Source: Bacillota bacterium
Lineage (GTDB): Bacteria; Bacillota; Ch66; Ch109
NCBI GenBank assembly: GCA_013178275.1
Contig: JABLWZ010000012.1
Span: 124,001 to 188,000, forward strand
DNA length: 64,000 bases
Direction: 5' to 3'
Part shown: piece by piece, positions 9,000-17,067 of the stretch
Layout: each line of letters begins with the position of its first letter
Position numbering within the stretch: the first letter of the stretch is position 1
Notes under the pieces: generated by a model
Databases searched by the model: none
What the model was told of the DNA's origin: nothing
What the model saw: the letters and a program-made list of their open reading frames with translations, nothing else
Made by a program: the position numbers and the translations under genes

Positions 9000-9572
9000 T
9001 CAGCCGATAACCGATACCATCTCCTCCAGGGGTTTTCGCTTGACCTGCGCCGCGGTACCCGCCGGGTAACCCAGGACCACCATGCTTACCACATCCAGTT
9101 CCTTGGGGATGTCCAGGATTCCCTTCACCTTATCGTTTTCATAGAGGGTGAACCAGAGGGTGCCCAACCCCAGTGCGTGGGCTATCAGGTGCATGTTCTG
9201 CACCGCGGCGCAGCAGGAAAAGGCGTAACCCCTCCCGGTTTCGAGGATAAACTGGTCCGCCCCGGTCTTTTGGGGGTCCCCGGTCACAGCTATAATCACC
9301 GGTGCCTGGCTCAGGAACTCCAGACTGAATCTGCTGACCCAGCCCCAGCCGCTGGCCTGGTAAATCTTCTGGAGGGTCTCCTGGCAGGACTTCTTGAGCC
9401 GGTCCTTGATGTCCTGGTCCTTTATCACGATAAACCTCCAGGGCTGCAGGTTCATGACCGAGGGTGCCCAGCGGCCCGCCTCCAAAACGGCCTGCAGCTT
9501 TTCCTCCTCGACCGGCCGGTCGAGGTAGCTTCGGTACGACCGCCTCTCCTTGATGGCCTGTAAAACCTCCAT
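9000..9572 (-). CDS. Nitroreductase-family FMN oxidoreductase
   Basis: FMN-dependent NAD(P)H oxidoreductase of the nitroreductase superfamily, about 190 aa. The start shows the family motif IKERRSYRSYLDRPVEE (FMN phosphate binding), followed by GRWAPSVMNLQPWRF. The C-terminal part has GLGTLWFTLY and MVVLGYPAGT, as expected. I chose ATG at 9572 with AAGGAGGGGTGAGG in front; the longer reading adds a poor N-terminus that overlaps the upstream gene. It lies 16 bp after the QueG-like ferredoxin protein and is probably co-transcribed with it. Substrate unknown. Confidence 0.88.
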   Translation of the reverse strand: MEVLQAIKERRSYRSYLDRPVEEEKLQAVLEAGRWAPSVMNLQPWRFIVIKDQDIKDRLKKSCQETLQKIYQASGWGWVSRFSLEFLSQAPVIIAVTGDPQKTGADQFILETGRGYAFSCCAAVQNMHLIAHALGLGTLWFTLYENDKVKGILDIPKELDVVSMVVLGYPAGTAAQVKRKPLEEMVSVIG

Positions 9573-9588
9573 CCTCACCCCTCCTTGA

Positions 9589-10431
9589 TTAAAAACCGGC
9601 CTGCTCACCCGCGGCCGGCTTCTCGGGTATCCCCGCTTCGCAGGGCACACCGACCTGGCACTTCCCGCAGCCGTACCGGGGTTTGTACTTCTCGCTGGTC
9701 CGGTCCAAAAACCGGCTGCAGACCGGGTGTTTTTTACCCTCTTCCAGTGAGATCGCCCTGACCGGGCAGTTTTTCACGCAGCTGCCGCACATGGTGCAGT
9801 ATCCATAGACCTCGTCGTACCCTCTCGGGTCAGGAGGCAGGTACAGCTCGGTGATGACGCTGCCGAATCTCCCGGCTATCCCTTTCGCGGTAATCAGCCC
9901 CTTGGAAAGCCCGAAGGTTCCGAGGCCGCACACGAAGGCGGCGTGTCTTTCAGACCAGTTGCTGGTGAATGACGCCCCGGGATGCGGTGTATCGGCATTG
10001 TACGCGGCCTTCGACCAGAACCTTCCGTCCAGGGACGGAGCCAGGCTGTTATACCCCGTGTCGATAAGCTCCGACCTCAGGAACGCGCACAGTTGGTTTA
10101 GAAAGGCCTGCCCCTCGATGCGTCCGTGCAGCCACCCCTCGGAGGGCCACGCCGCGTCTTCGAGGTTTCCTTTTCTCACCGCTTCGCTGAACGGCAGGAA
10201 AAACGAGACAACCGTCCTCGCCCCGGGCAGCCACTCCCGGGGAGCGAGGAAGTGCTCCCCGATCACGGAAGGGTCCTTGAACTCAATGAAGTACCCGTCG
10301 TCCGCGGAACCGAATCCAAAGATCGGCTCCTCATAGATCTTCATCCCCACGGACCTCTCGGAAATGGCTGCCTGCTTCGAAACATAGTTCCCCTCGGAGT
10401 TCTGGATGAAGTCCGCGGCTTTCTGTATCAA
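9589..10431 (-). CDS. Epoxyqueuosine reductase-like protein with a C-terminal ferredoxin domain
   Basis: About 280 aa. The C-terminal part has CTMCGSCVKNCPVRAI near residue 212, a complete 4Fe-4S ligand set, followed by more Cys (CSRF, YGCGKCQVGVPC) that could complete a second cluster. The N-terminal two thirds resembles the QueG-like family (VGLGTFG-type segment seen as CGLGTFGLSKG). The HEAT-like tail of true QueG is missing, and a QueH is encoded elsewhere in the window, so this is probably a different reductase. The listed start is TTG, which has no good Shine-Dalgarno; ATA at 10446, in frame, follows GGGGAGGG and restores a family-like N-terminus. ATG at residue 30 is a less likely start. 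Confidence 0.8.
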   Translation of the reverse strand: MIQKAADFIQNSEGNYVSKQAAISERSVGMKIYEEPIFGFGSADDGYFIEFKDPSVIGEHFLAPREWLPGARTVVSFFLPFSEAVRKGNLEDAAWPSEGWLHGRIEGQAFLNQLCAFLRSELIDTGYNSLAPSLDGRFWSKAAYNADTPHPGASFTSNWSERHAAFVCGLGTFGLSKGLITAKGIAGRFGSVITELYLPPDPRGYDEVYGYCTMCGSCVKNCPVRAISLEEGKKHPVCSRFLDRTSEKYKPRYGCGKCQVGVPCEAGIPEKPAAGEQAGF

Positions 10432-10516
10432 GTCCTGCTTGTCTATCTCGGTCCCTCCCCTCTCTCCTCTTTGCCCTTACCGGTATCCCACCGGTATGAA
10501 ACCCGCTTTTGGTTTG

Positions 10517-10546
10517 AATATACTATAGGTTGTATATATTTGTAAA
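10517..10546 (-). promoter_or_regulatory. Promoter of the QueG-like/nitroreductase operon
   Basis: On the minus strand TTTACA (10546-10541) and TATATT (10522-10517) are separated by 18 bp; each differs from the sigma-A consensus at one position. The predicted 5' leader is about 65 nt. Confidence 0.6.
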
Positions 10547-10551
10547 TTTGA

Positions 10552-10579
10552 ATAAAAAGAGCGCCTACCCGGCGCTCTT
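10552..10579 (-). terminator. Terminator of the hydrogenase gene, overlapping its stop codon
   Basis: On the minus strand AAGAGCGCC (10579-10571) pairs perfectly with GGCGCTCTT (10565-10557), with the loop GGGTA followed by TTTTTATT. The TAG stop codon of the hydrogenase gene (10567-10565) straddles the loop and stem, so the terminator is partly coding. Confidence 0.9.
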
Positions 10580-12025
10580 AGATCCTTCACGGCTGAACTC
10601 GTCCACCATCCTGGCGGCCACGGCCGGCTTGAGGCTGGTCGCCGGCCCCCCGACGCAACCCCCGGCACAGGCCATCCCCTCCACCAGCCCGCCGGGCAAT
10701 CTCCCAGCGGCGGCGGCCCGCAGCATCCGGTCGCACTCGGCCAGCCCATCCGCCCGTTCGGTACTGACCTCCAGCCCCGGCTCCAGCCGGGTCAGGGTAT
10801 CGGTCAGGGCCTCGCTGACCCCTCCTGCCCTCGCGAAGATGCGTCCGCTTCGCGAGGCCTTCCCAAACCCATCTCTCCCCTTCAGGGCGGTCGGGTCGAT
10901 GTCGGCGGCTTTGAAGAGCGCCTTCAGCTCGTCGAAGGTCAGCACCGCGTCGATAAAGCGTCGGGCCGCGGGCTGCAGAGCCTCCGCTTTCTTGGCCACG
11001 CAGGGGCCGATGAAGACCACCCGGGACCTGGGGTGCCGCTCCTTGATCAGCTGCCCGGTGCGGACCATCGGTGATGCCGATTTAAACTGGTGCCGGGCCA
11101 GCTCCGGGTACCGCTTCTTCACCAGTTGGTCGAACCCGGGGCAGCAGGTGCTTAAAAACAGTCCGCCTTCGGCATGCTTCTCCAGCAGGTACTCCTCCGC
11201 CTCTTCCCGCGCCACCAGCTCGGCCCCCTCGGCGGCCTCCAGCACGTCCGCGAAACCGAGCCGCATAAGGCCCTCCCTGAGCTTCGCGGGGGAAACCCGG
11301 CTCCCGAACTGGCCGACGAACGACGGCGCGAGCACCGCGTACACCGGCTGCCGGCCCCTCAGCATGGCGACGACCGGCAGCAGGGCCGATTTGTCCGCGA
11401 TAGCTCCATAGGGGCAGGCCTGGATACAGTTCCCGCAACTCACGCACTGGCGGTAGTCGATGTGGGCCTTGCGCTCCTGGTCGGCCTGGATGGCCCCGAT
11501 GCTGCAGGCCCGGATGCAGGGTCGGATCACCTCTACTATCGCGTTGAAGGGACACGCCCCGGCGCAACGCCCGCACTCGATGCAGCGGCTCTGGTCGATC
11601 AGCGCCCGGCCGCCGGCGATCACGATCGCCTCCCGGGGGCACACGTTGCGGCAGGCGTGAGCCATGCAGTTGCGGCAGGCGTTGGTCACGTTGTAGCGGT
11701 CGATCGGGCAGGCGTCGCAGGCCGCGTCTATCACCACCGTCACCGGCTCCTTCAGCCGCTTCTGGGCGGCGGCTTTCCCCACCAGGGAGGAGAGCCGCTC
11801 GGGGCCCCCACCCTTTCCGCCGTCGAGGCCCATCGCCAGCCGGGCCCGTTCCGCGACCACCGCGCGCTCGTGGTAAACGCAGCACCGGTAGGTAGGGCGC
11901 TCCCGGTCGATGATGCGGTAGGGAAGCCCGTCGATCTCCGACTCCAGCTCATTATTTAAAGCCATCCGGCTGACCTCGGTCAGCACCTTCTGCTTGATCT
12001 CGTCGATCACCTGGTAACGTTCCAT
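10565..12025 (-). CDS. Monomeric [FeFe]-hydrogenase, group B type
   Basis: About 486 aa. Cys-rich ferredoxin-like motifs occupy residues 105-225 (CDACPIDRYN, CRNCMAHACRNVCP, CIECGRCAGACP, CIRAC, CVSCGNCIQACP). The H-cluster domain follows with L1 as STCCPGF, L2 as GPCVAKKAEA and L3 as GMACAGGCVGGP. These keep the four cluster Cys but differ from the classical TSCCPxW and MPCxxK motifs, which is what group B enzymes show. The direction of catalysis is not known for this group. No diaphorase or electron-bifurcating subunit gene is adjacent. I chose ATG at 12025, 9 bases after AAGGAG; a TTG three codons upstream is too close. The C-terminal codons form part of the terminator. Confidence 0.9.
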   Translation of the reverse strand: MERYQVIDEIKQKVLTEVSRMALNNELESEIDGLPYRIIDRERPTYRCCVYHERAVVAERARLAMGLDGGKGGGPERLSSLVGKAAAQKRLKEPVTVVIDAACDACPIDRYNVTNACRNCMAHACRNVCPREAIVIAGGRALIDQSRCIECGRCAGACPFNAIVEVIRPCIRACSIGAIQADQERKAHIDYRQCVSCGNCIQACPYGAIADKSALLPVVAMLRGRQPVYAVLAPSFVGQFGSRVSPAKLREGLMRLGFADVLEAAEGAELVAREEAEEYLLEKHAEGGLFLSTCCPGFDQLVKKRYPELARHQFKSASPMVRTGQLIKERHPRSRVVFIGPCVAKKAEALQPAARRFIDAVLTFDELKALFKAADIDPTALKGRDGFGKASRSGRIFARAGGVSEALTDTLTRLEPGLEVSTERADGLAECDRMLRAAAAGRLPGGLVEGMACAGGCVGGPATSLKPAVAARMVDEFSREGSKSAG

Positions 12026-12058
12026 AAATATCAACTCCTTTACCGGAACAGCCTTTCT

Positions 12059-12087
12059 ATTCTACACCCATCGCCCCGCTAAACCAA
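12059..12087 (-). promoter_or_regulatory. Probable promoter of the hydrogenase gene
   Basis: TTGGTT (12087-12082), a 17-bp spacer and TAGAAT (12064-12059) on the minus strand, with a leader of about 27 nt. The -10 matches the consensus at 5 of 6 positions, the -35 is weak. Confidence 0.45.
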
Positions 12088-12141
12088 GCAGTGACTTGCT
12101 GGAAGTCCCATTGGGTTTTAAGGTTTCCGGCTATTTAATGA

Positions 12142-12212
12142 TTGTTCTTTAAAGCCGATAAGTTATAATGTACTAAGGGAACCAGGGAATACCTCTCGGT
12201 TTCCCGGGTATT
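12142..12212 (+). promoter_or_regulatory. Promoter and possible operator of the MFS/TetR operon
   Basis: TATAAT at 12164-12169 is preceded at 16 bp by the weak -35 TTGTTC (12142-12147). Between it and the MFS gene an inverted repeat AATACC (12188-12193) and GGTATT (12207-12212) sits in the early transcribed region, where the TetR protein encoded in this operon could bind. The operator role is inferred. Confidence 0.45.
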
Positions 12213-12242
12213 GCAGGTCAGGCAGACTAGGGGAGTATGGGA

Positions 12243-13826
12243 GTGGAAGAGACTAACAACGGTAAGATACCGTGGGCGGTCATGTTCGCGGTGGTGGCTG
12301 GAGGATTCGTGGCGCTTCTGGTTTCCAGCAGCGTCAATGTGGCCCTGCCCAAGCTGATGACCATCTTCGGGGTCAACGCGGACTCCATCCAGTGGGTGGT
12401 GACCTCCTACACCCTGGTGAGCGGCATAATCGTGCCCATCACCGGGTACCTGACCATGCGTTACGGAAGCAAGCGCATTTACATACTGTCGCTCGCTATA
12501 TTTACCGCTGGCTCCGTTCTGTGCGCCGTCTCCTGGAACAACACCTCGCTGGTGGTCGCGAGGATCATCCAGGGCGTGGGCGGCGGGATGATAAACCCGG
12601 TGGGCATGGCCATAGTCTACCTCATGGTCCCGCGGGACAAGATGGGGGTCGCCATGGGGGTGTACGGTATTGCCGTGACCGTGGCGCCGGCGATCGGTCC
12701 CACCATCGGGGGTTTTCTGGTGGAACACCTGAGCTGGGAGTGGCTCTTTATCACGAACATCCCGATCGGCCTGGCCGCCATCTTCCTGTCCATAGTCGTG
12801 CTCAAGGAGACTCCCCGCCAGACCGGCCTCAAGCCCGACGTGCTGGGCATCATCATCTGCACCGGCGCCTGCTTCTCGCTCCTTTTGGCCTTGAGCCAGG
12901 GGACCAGCAAGGGGTGGGACTCCCTCTACATCGTGAACCTGTTCATCTTCGCGGGATTCAGTTTCGTGCTGTTCGTGCTCTGGGAGCTTATATTCCCCCA
13001 GCCGCTGATCAATATGAGGCTGTTCAACAACCGCACCTTCTGTATCAGCCTCTTGGCCGCGTCCATTATAACCGTGGGGCTGTACTCGGGCACGTTTTTC
13101 ATCCCCCTCTACGCCCAGACGGCGATGGGGTTTACCCCCATGGAGACGGGCCTGATGCTGATGCCGGCGGCTGCGGTGGTGGCCCTGATGATGCCGATCA
13201 GCGGCCGGCTGTTCGACAAGGTAGGGGCGATGCCGCTTTGTATAGTCGGGTTCTCCCTCATCGCCTATTATACCTACGGGCTGCACAACCTGGGGGTTGA
13301 CACCAGCGTTTCTGATCTCAAGTGGATGCTGGTTAAACGCTCCGTGGGACTGGGGCTGGCCATGATGCCGCTGTCCACCGTGGGGATGAACACTATCCCG
13401 AGGCTGATGGTCTCCCAGGGATCGGCGTTGAACAACCTGGTACGCATGCTTTCGATCTCTATCGGGCTGCCCTGCCTCACGTCGATAATGACACACCGCC
13501 AGATATACCACGCCGCCTGGCTGCGGGACACCGTCACCTGGTCCTCGCCGGCCGCTATCCAGACGATAGGCAAGCTCAAGGGCATACTCTTCCTGAAAGG
13601 TATCCCCCAGGCCTATACGTCTTCCGCTTCCCTGGGTCTGCTGTCCAAGAACATCAGCCTCAACGCATTCATCAGCGGGATCAATGACTCTTTCGTGGCG
13701 GCCGCGGTATTGATGGTCGCCGCCATTCCGCTGGGTCTGTTCCTCACCAAACGGGCGGCGGAGGCCGAAACCGAGAAGCAGAACCAGCTGTTCAGCGATA
13801 TTTCGGACACCTCTATTGATAATTAG
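12243..13826 (+). CDS. MFS multidrug exporter, DHA2 (EmrB/QacA) family, 14 TM
   Basis: Proton-coupled drug exporter of about 527 aa. Hydrophobic segments run through the whole length in a 14-helix pattern. WVVTSYTLVSGIIVPITGYL near residue 50, GSKRIYILSL after helix 2, RIIQGVGGGMINPVGMAI (helix 4 region) and GPTIGGFLVEHLSWEWLFITNIPIG (motif C region) are DHA2 signatures. GTG at 12243 has GGGGAG at 7 bases; the ATG at 12237 is too close to that site. A TetR regulator and a stress protein follow in the same direction, suggesting a drug- or stress-inducible unit. Substrate not predictable. Confidence 0.92.
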   Translation: MEETNNGKIPWAVMFAVVAGGFVALLVSSSVNVALPKLMTIFGVNADSIQWVVTSYTLVSGIIVPITGYLTMRYGSKRIYILSLAIFTAGSVLCAVSWNNTSLVVARIIQGVGGGMINPVGMAIVYLMVPRDKMGVAMGVYGIAVTVAPAIGPTIGGFLVEHLSWEWLFITNIPIGLAAIFLSIVVLKETPRQTGLKPDVLGIIICTGACFSLLLALSQGTSKGWDSLYIVNLFIFAGFSFVLFVLWELIFPQPLINMRLFNNRTFCISLLAASIITVGLYSGTFFIPLYAQTAMGFTPMETGLMLMPAAAVVALMMPISGRLFDKVGAMPLCIVGFSLIAYYTYGLHNLGVDTSVSDLKWMLVKRSVGLGLAMMPLSTVGMNTIPRLMVSQGSALNNLVRMLSISIGLPCLTSIMTHRQIYHAAWLRDTVTWSSPAAIQTIGKLKGILFLKGIPQAYTSSASLGLLSKNISLNAFISGINDSFVAAAVLMVAAIPLGLFLTKRAAEAETEKQNQLFSDISDTSIDN

Positions 13827-13854
13827 GTATTCTCAGGATGAGGAGGTATGAACA

Positions 13855-14442
13855 ATGGACATCCAGACCCGGGAGCGAATCATCGAAGCGGCGGTGGACC
13901 TCTTCAACTCCCGAGGGTACCGGAACGTAACCCTGGCTGAGATCGCCGGGCACCTGGGAATCAGCAAAAAGACCATCTACCAGTTCTTCACCGGCAAGGA
14001 TGAGATCGCGGAGAGGGTCCTCATCTTCCTCTCCACCAAGATGAACCACCGGCTGAGGGAGATAAAGGACCAGGAACTCGCCCCGGCGGACAGGCTCCGT
14101 GAGATCGTCAAGCTATCCCGGACAGTTTTGACCAAGACCAACCCCCTGTTCCTGGAGGATATCCGCAAATACGTCCCCAACCTGAAAGAAGAGCTTGAAA
14201 AAATCAGGCAGGAGAGGATACTTATAATAGAGGCCATCGTCAGGGAGGGGCAGGATCGGGGAGTCTTCCAGGACGGCATCGATACCCGGCTGGCAGCCAT
14301 GGCCTACTACGAGGTCCTGATGTCCGTTCACAACCCCTCCATCATCACCAGGATGAGCGGATACACTCCCGAGTATCCCACCGACCAGGTGGTGGACTTC
14401 CTGCTGGAGGTTTTTCTGAAAGGCATCAGCAGCAACGATTGA
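13855..14442 (+). CDS. TetR/AcrR-family transcriptional regulator
   Basis: 195 aa with an N-terminal TetR helix-turn-helix (residues 8-55: ERIIEAAVDLFNSRGYRNVT, then LGISKKTIYQFFTGKDEI) and a helical ligand-binding C-terminal part. It starts 28 bp after the MFS gene at ATG with AGGAGG 11 bases upstream. Genes of this kind next to an exporter usually repress it; the inverted repeat at 12188-12212 is a candidate operator. Confidence 0.92.
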   Translation: MDIQTRERIIEAAVDLFNSRGYRNVTLAEIAGHLGISKKTIYQFFTGKDEIAERVLIFLSTKMNHRLREIKDQELAPADRLREIVKLSRTVLTKTNPLFLEDIRKYVPNLKEELEKIRQERILIIEAIVREGQDRGVFQDGIDTRLAAMAYYEVLMSVHNPSIITRMSGYTPEYPTDQVVDFLLEVFLKGISSND

Positions 14443-14461
14443 AACTTGGAGGAGGGCAACC

Positions 14462-14899
14462 ATGTACGAAAAGGCGCTGGTGGCGGTAGACGGCTCGAAA
14501 CCTTCCCTGAAGGCGGTGGAAACCGCCCGGGAACTGGCCAGGAAAGGCCTGCTGCGGAACATTACCCTGGCCTACGTTATACATATCCCCCACCCGATAG
14601 ACTCGGTCGACGGCATGGTGCTGGATTTTATCCCCCCGGGGTACCAGAAAGAACTGCTGGGTGAGGCGCGAAAGGTTATGGGGCAGGCGAGGGATCTGTT
14701 TCCCCCGGACTGCACGGTCGAGGCGGTTATCGAAAGCGGTCCCCCGGCGGAGACCATCCTGCATATGATCGACAAGGAGCGTTTCGACCTGGTGATCGTT
14801 GGCCACCGGGGGTTGAACCAGCTGCAGCGCCTCTTCCTGGGAAGCGTCAGCAACAAGATCGTCAACCTGGCCAGCTGCACGGTCATCGTGGTCAAGTAG
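14462..14899 (+). CDS. UspA-type universal stress protein
   Basis: 145-aa single-domain protein. It starts MYEKALVAVDGSKPSLKAVE and carries the ATP-binding motif G-x2-G-x9-G-S as GHRGLNQLQRLFLGSVS, so it is probably an ATP-binding member. The ATG follows GGAGGAGGG. It is the third gene of the MFS-TetR unit, 19 bp after the regulator. The molecular role of such proteins in stress tolerance is not defined by sequence. Confidence 0.92.
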   Translation: MYEKALVAVDGSKPSLKAVETARELARKGLLRNITLAYVIHIPHPIDSVDGMVLDFIPPGYQKELLGEARKVMGQARDLFPPDCTVEAVIESGPPAETILHMIDKERFDLVIVGHRGLNQLQRLFLGSVSNKIVNLASCTVIVVK

Positions 14900-14930
14900 G
14901 AAGGGACCCAGACCTGTCTTATACAGTTGA

Positions 14931-14966
14931 AAAGGCAGACCACCTTGATCAGGCGGATCTGCCTCG
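14931..14966 (-). terminator. Terminator of thrC
   Basis: On the minus strand AGGCAGA (14964-14958) pairs with TCTGCCT (14939-14933), and an inner CCT/AGG pair extends the stem. TTTTC follows directly. It lies about 60 bp past the thrC stop and may also stop read-through from the converging uspA gene. Confidence 0.6.
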
Positions 14967-15024
14967 CTCGCACATTCAATACTCCCGGGCCCCGGTCCGG
15001 GCGATCATCTTCCATCTCCTGCCC

Positions 15025-16521
15025 CTACAGACCCAGCACCTTGCCCACTGCCGCCCGCATCCCGTCCGGGGTGGTGCCGGCCTGGTGCAGTATCTCCCGG
15101 TTCTCCAGTCCCTGCAGGCCGCGCGGGATCGACAGTCCGCACCTCTCAGCCAGCAGCCTCAGCAGGTGAAACTCGTCCTGCCCCGCCGGCTCCTCGGGGA
15201 ACAGCGCCTCCGTCACGCTGGAGCAGAACTTGAACGGGCTCGCGGTAGACGCGATCACGGTGGGGATGTCGTCCCCGGTCGCTTCCAGGTACCTCTGGTA
15301 CACGAACCTTCCTACCGCGGTATGGGTATCCAGCAGGTAGCCGCACTCCCGGTAGGTGTCCCGGATGGTGTCCCGGGTCTGCTTATCGTCAGCGGAGTCA
15401 GACCAGAATCCCGCTCTGATCTTTTCTCTGGTCTCCCCGTCCACCTGGTAGACCCCCTTCTCGACCAGTGCGCCCATCCAGGACCTGATCTGCCGGTGGT
15501 CGCGGCCGGTAACCTCGAACAGCAGCCGCTCCAGGTTGCTGGATATCAGGATGTCCATGGAGGGCGAAATGGTCTTGAAAAACTCCCGGTTGCGGTCGTA
15601 AACCCCGGTCCGGATAAAATCGGTCAGGACGTTGTTGGCGTTGGCGGCACAGATCAGGCGCCTTAGCGGCAGCCCCATCCGCTGGGCGTAGTAGGCGGCC
15701 AGGATGTTGCCGAAGTTGCCGGTCGGCACCACCACGTTGACCGGCTCCCCGAACCTCGTCCCCCGCTGCTTCAGCAGCTGGGAATAGGCGGAGATGTAGT
15801 ACACTATCTGCGGCGCCAGCCGGCCCCAGTTGATGGAATTGGCCGAGGAGAGCTTTTTATTCCGTTCGGCCAGCGACTGGTTGAACGGCTGGTTGCCGAA
15901 GATGGCCTTGACCCCCGACTGGGCATCGTCGAAGTTGCCCTGGACCGAGATCACGGCTACGTTGCCGCCGACCTGGGTGATCATCTGGCGCTTCTGCACC
16001 TCGCTCACCCCCTGCTCGGGGTAGAAGACCACGATCCTGGTCCCCGCGACGTCGTGAAAACCGTCCAGCGCCGCGGTGCCGGTATCCCCCGAGGTCGCCA
16101 CCAGGATGACTATCTCGTCTTTTTCCCCGGTCTTGACCAGGCTGGTGGTCAGTAGGTGCGGCAGAATCTGCAGCGCCAGGTCCTTGAAGGCCGCGGTGGG
16201 ACCGTGCCACAACTCGAGGATGTACTCGTTCCCCTTCAGGTGGACCAGCGGGGTCACCGCCGGGGAATCGAAGGTATCGGGGTTATAGGCTCGGCTGACG
16301 CACTGCCGGACCTCCTCCGAGGTGAAGTCGGTCAGCAGCCGCTTGAGGACTGTAAACGCCAGCTCCGGATACTCCATCCCCAGCAGGCGCTCCCACTCCG
16401 CGGGTGAGAACACCACCTGCTCCTCGGGCACGTACAGCCCGCCGTCAGGCGCCAACCCCTGTTTGATAGCCTCGGCCGCGCTGACCGGCCGCCACCCTCC
16501 CCTGGTGCTCTGGTACAACAA
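15025..16521 (-). CDS. thrC: Threonine synthase
   Basis: PLP enzyme converting O-phosphohomoserine to threonine. The 498-aa length matches the long E. coli/yeast-like class. The PLP lysine is in HGPTAAFKDLALQ near residue 115, followed by VATSGDTGTAALDGF (phosphate and PLP contacts), PTGNFGNILAAY and SSANSINWGRLAPQ. The TTG start follows AAGGGGGATTTTTAG. It has its own long leader (about 250 nt) with a copy of the repeat described at 16562-16650, and is flanked by unrelated genes. Confidence 0.95.
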   Translation of the reverse strand: MLYQSTRGGWRPVSAAEAIKQGLAPDGGLYVPEEQVVFSPAEWERLLGMEYPELAFTVLKRLLTDFTSEEVRQCVSRAYNPDTFDSPAVTPLVHLKGNEYILELWHGPTAAFKDLALQILPHLLTTSLVKTGEKDEIVILVATSGDTGTAALDGFHDVAGTRIVVFYPEQGVSEVQKRQMITQVGGNVAVISVQGNFDDAQSGVKAIFGNQPFNQSLAERNKKLSSANSINWGRLAPQIVYYISAYSQLLKQRGTRFGEPVNVVVPTGNFGNILAAYYAQRMGLPLRRLICAANANNVLTDFIRTGVYDRNREFFKTISPSMDILISSNLERLLFEVTGRDHRQIRSWMGALVEKGVYQVDGETREKIRAGFWSDSADDKQTRDTIRDTYRECGYLLDTHTAVGRFVYQRYLEATGDDIPTVIASTASPFKFCSSVTEALFPEEPAGQDEFHLLRLLAERCGLSIPRGLQGLENREILHQAGTTPDGMRAAVGKVLGL

Positions 16522-16561
16522 CTAAAAATCCCCCTTGTATTTCAGATTCTAATCTAATTCA

Positions 16562-16650
16562 ACTGCGGTCTTCAGATTTACCGATCAAGTTTTCTGTCGC
16601 TCCAATATCAGGTGGTTCGATTATTTCCTCTGTGGCTGGCAGTACCGCTC
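16562..16650 (-). repeat. Dispersed spacer repeat, copy A (thrC leader)
   Basis: About 85 bp with a core read on the minus strand as TTGGAGCGACAGAAAACTTG (core TGTCGCTCCAA on plus at 16595-16605). It shares this core and much of its flanks with copy C at 19829-19915 and partly with copy B at 18986-19034. It lies in the same orientation as the gene it precedes (thrC), about 40 bp upstream of the start. A perfect 7-bp hairpin GCTGGCA/TGCCAGC lies at its 5' side. Confidence 0.75.
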
Positions 16651-16774
16651 TTGCCAGCTTTCGTTCGCTTTTAAAAAACTGGTTTTATTATTTCCCTATT
16701 GGATGAGTCCAGCTCACTCAAGCCTTTAATAGCTTTTTACCGACAGCATTTAAGCTTACAGCAAATTTGTCTCT

Positions 16775-16783
16775 ATTATACCA
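16775..16783 (-). promoter_or_regulatory. Extended -10 promoter of thrC
   Basis: TGGTATAAT on the minus strand (TATAAT at 16780-16775) is an extended -10. The -35 is poor. It predicts a leader of about 245 nt that contains repeat copy A. The rest of the 546-bp spacer (16790-17067) is fairly GC-rich, but I recognise no gene, T-box or riboswitch in it. Confidence 0.5.
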
Positions 16784-17067
16784 GGGATTCTGCGGTTTGT
16801 GCACTTTTTCCCAAAACGTATATACTATCGACCACCGGCAGGCTGCGCGCGGCCTCCTCCACGAGCGCACCGTCCCTGGCGGCCAGGATAAATGGACCGG
16901 AAAATCAAAACCGACAGCACCGTGCTGCCGTTATCCCGACCAACCAGAACTGACACCGGGGGGCACCCCGGGTGGTCTCCGGCCGGTAGGTAATGAAATA
17001 AAGGTTGTTCGGGCAATCCGGTTTAAAAAGCGGGTAAGCCCGTCGATGTCCTGACCGCGGGCCAAGG

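Noticed and set aside
12135-13511. 458-codon minus-strand frame
   Set aside because: Antisense to the MFS exporter; composition rich in His, Gln, Asp and Gly is typical of shadow frames here.
16562-16650. T-box or tRNA-like element in the thrC leader
   Set aside because: GGTTCGATT resembles a T-loop and GCGGTAC recalls T-box sequence, but no acceptor stem or specifier loop can be formed, and the same sequence occurs before ABC genes.
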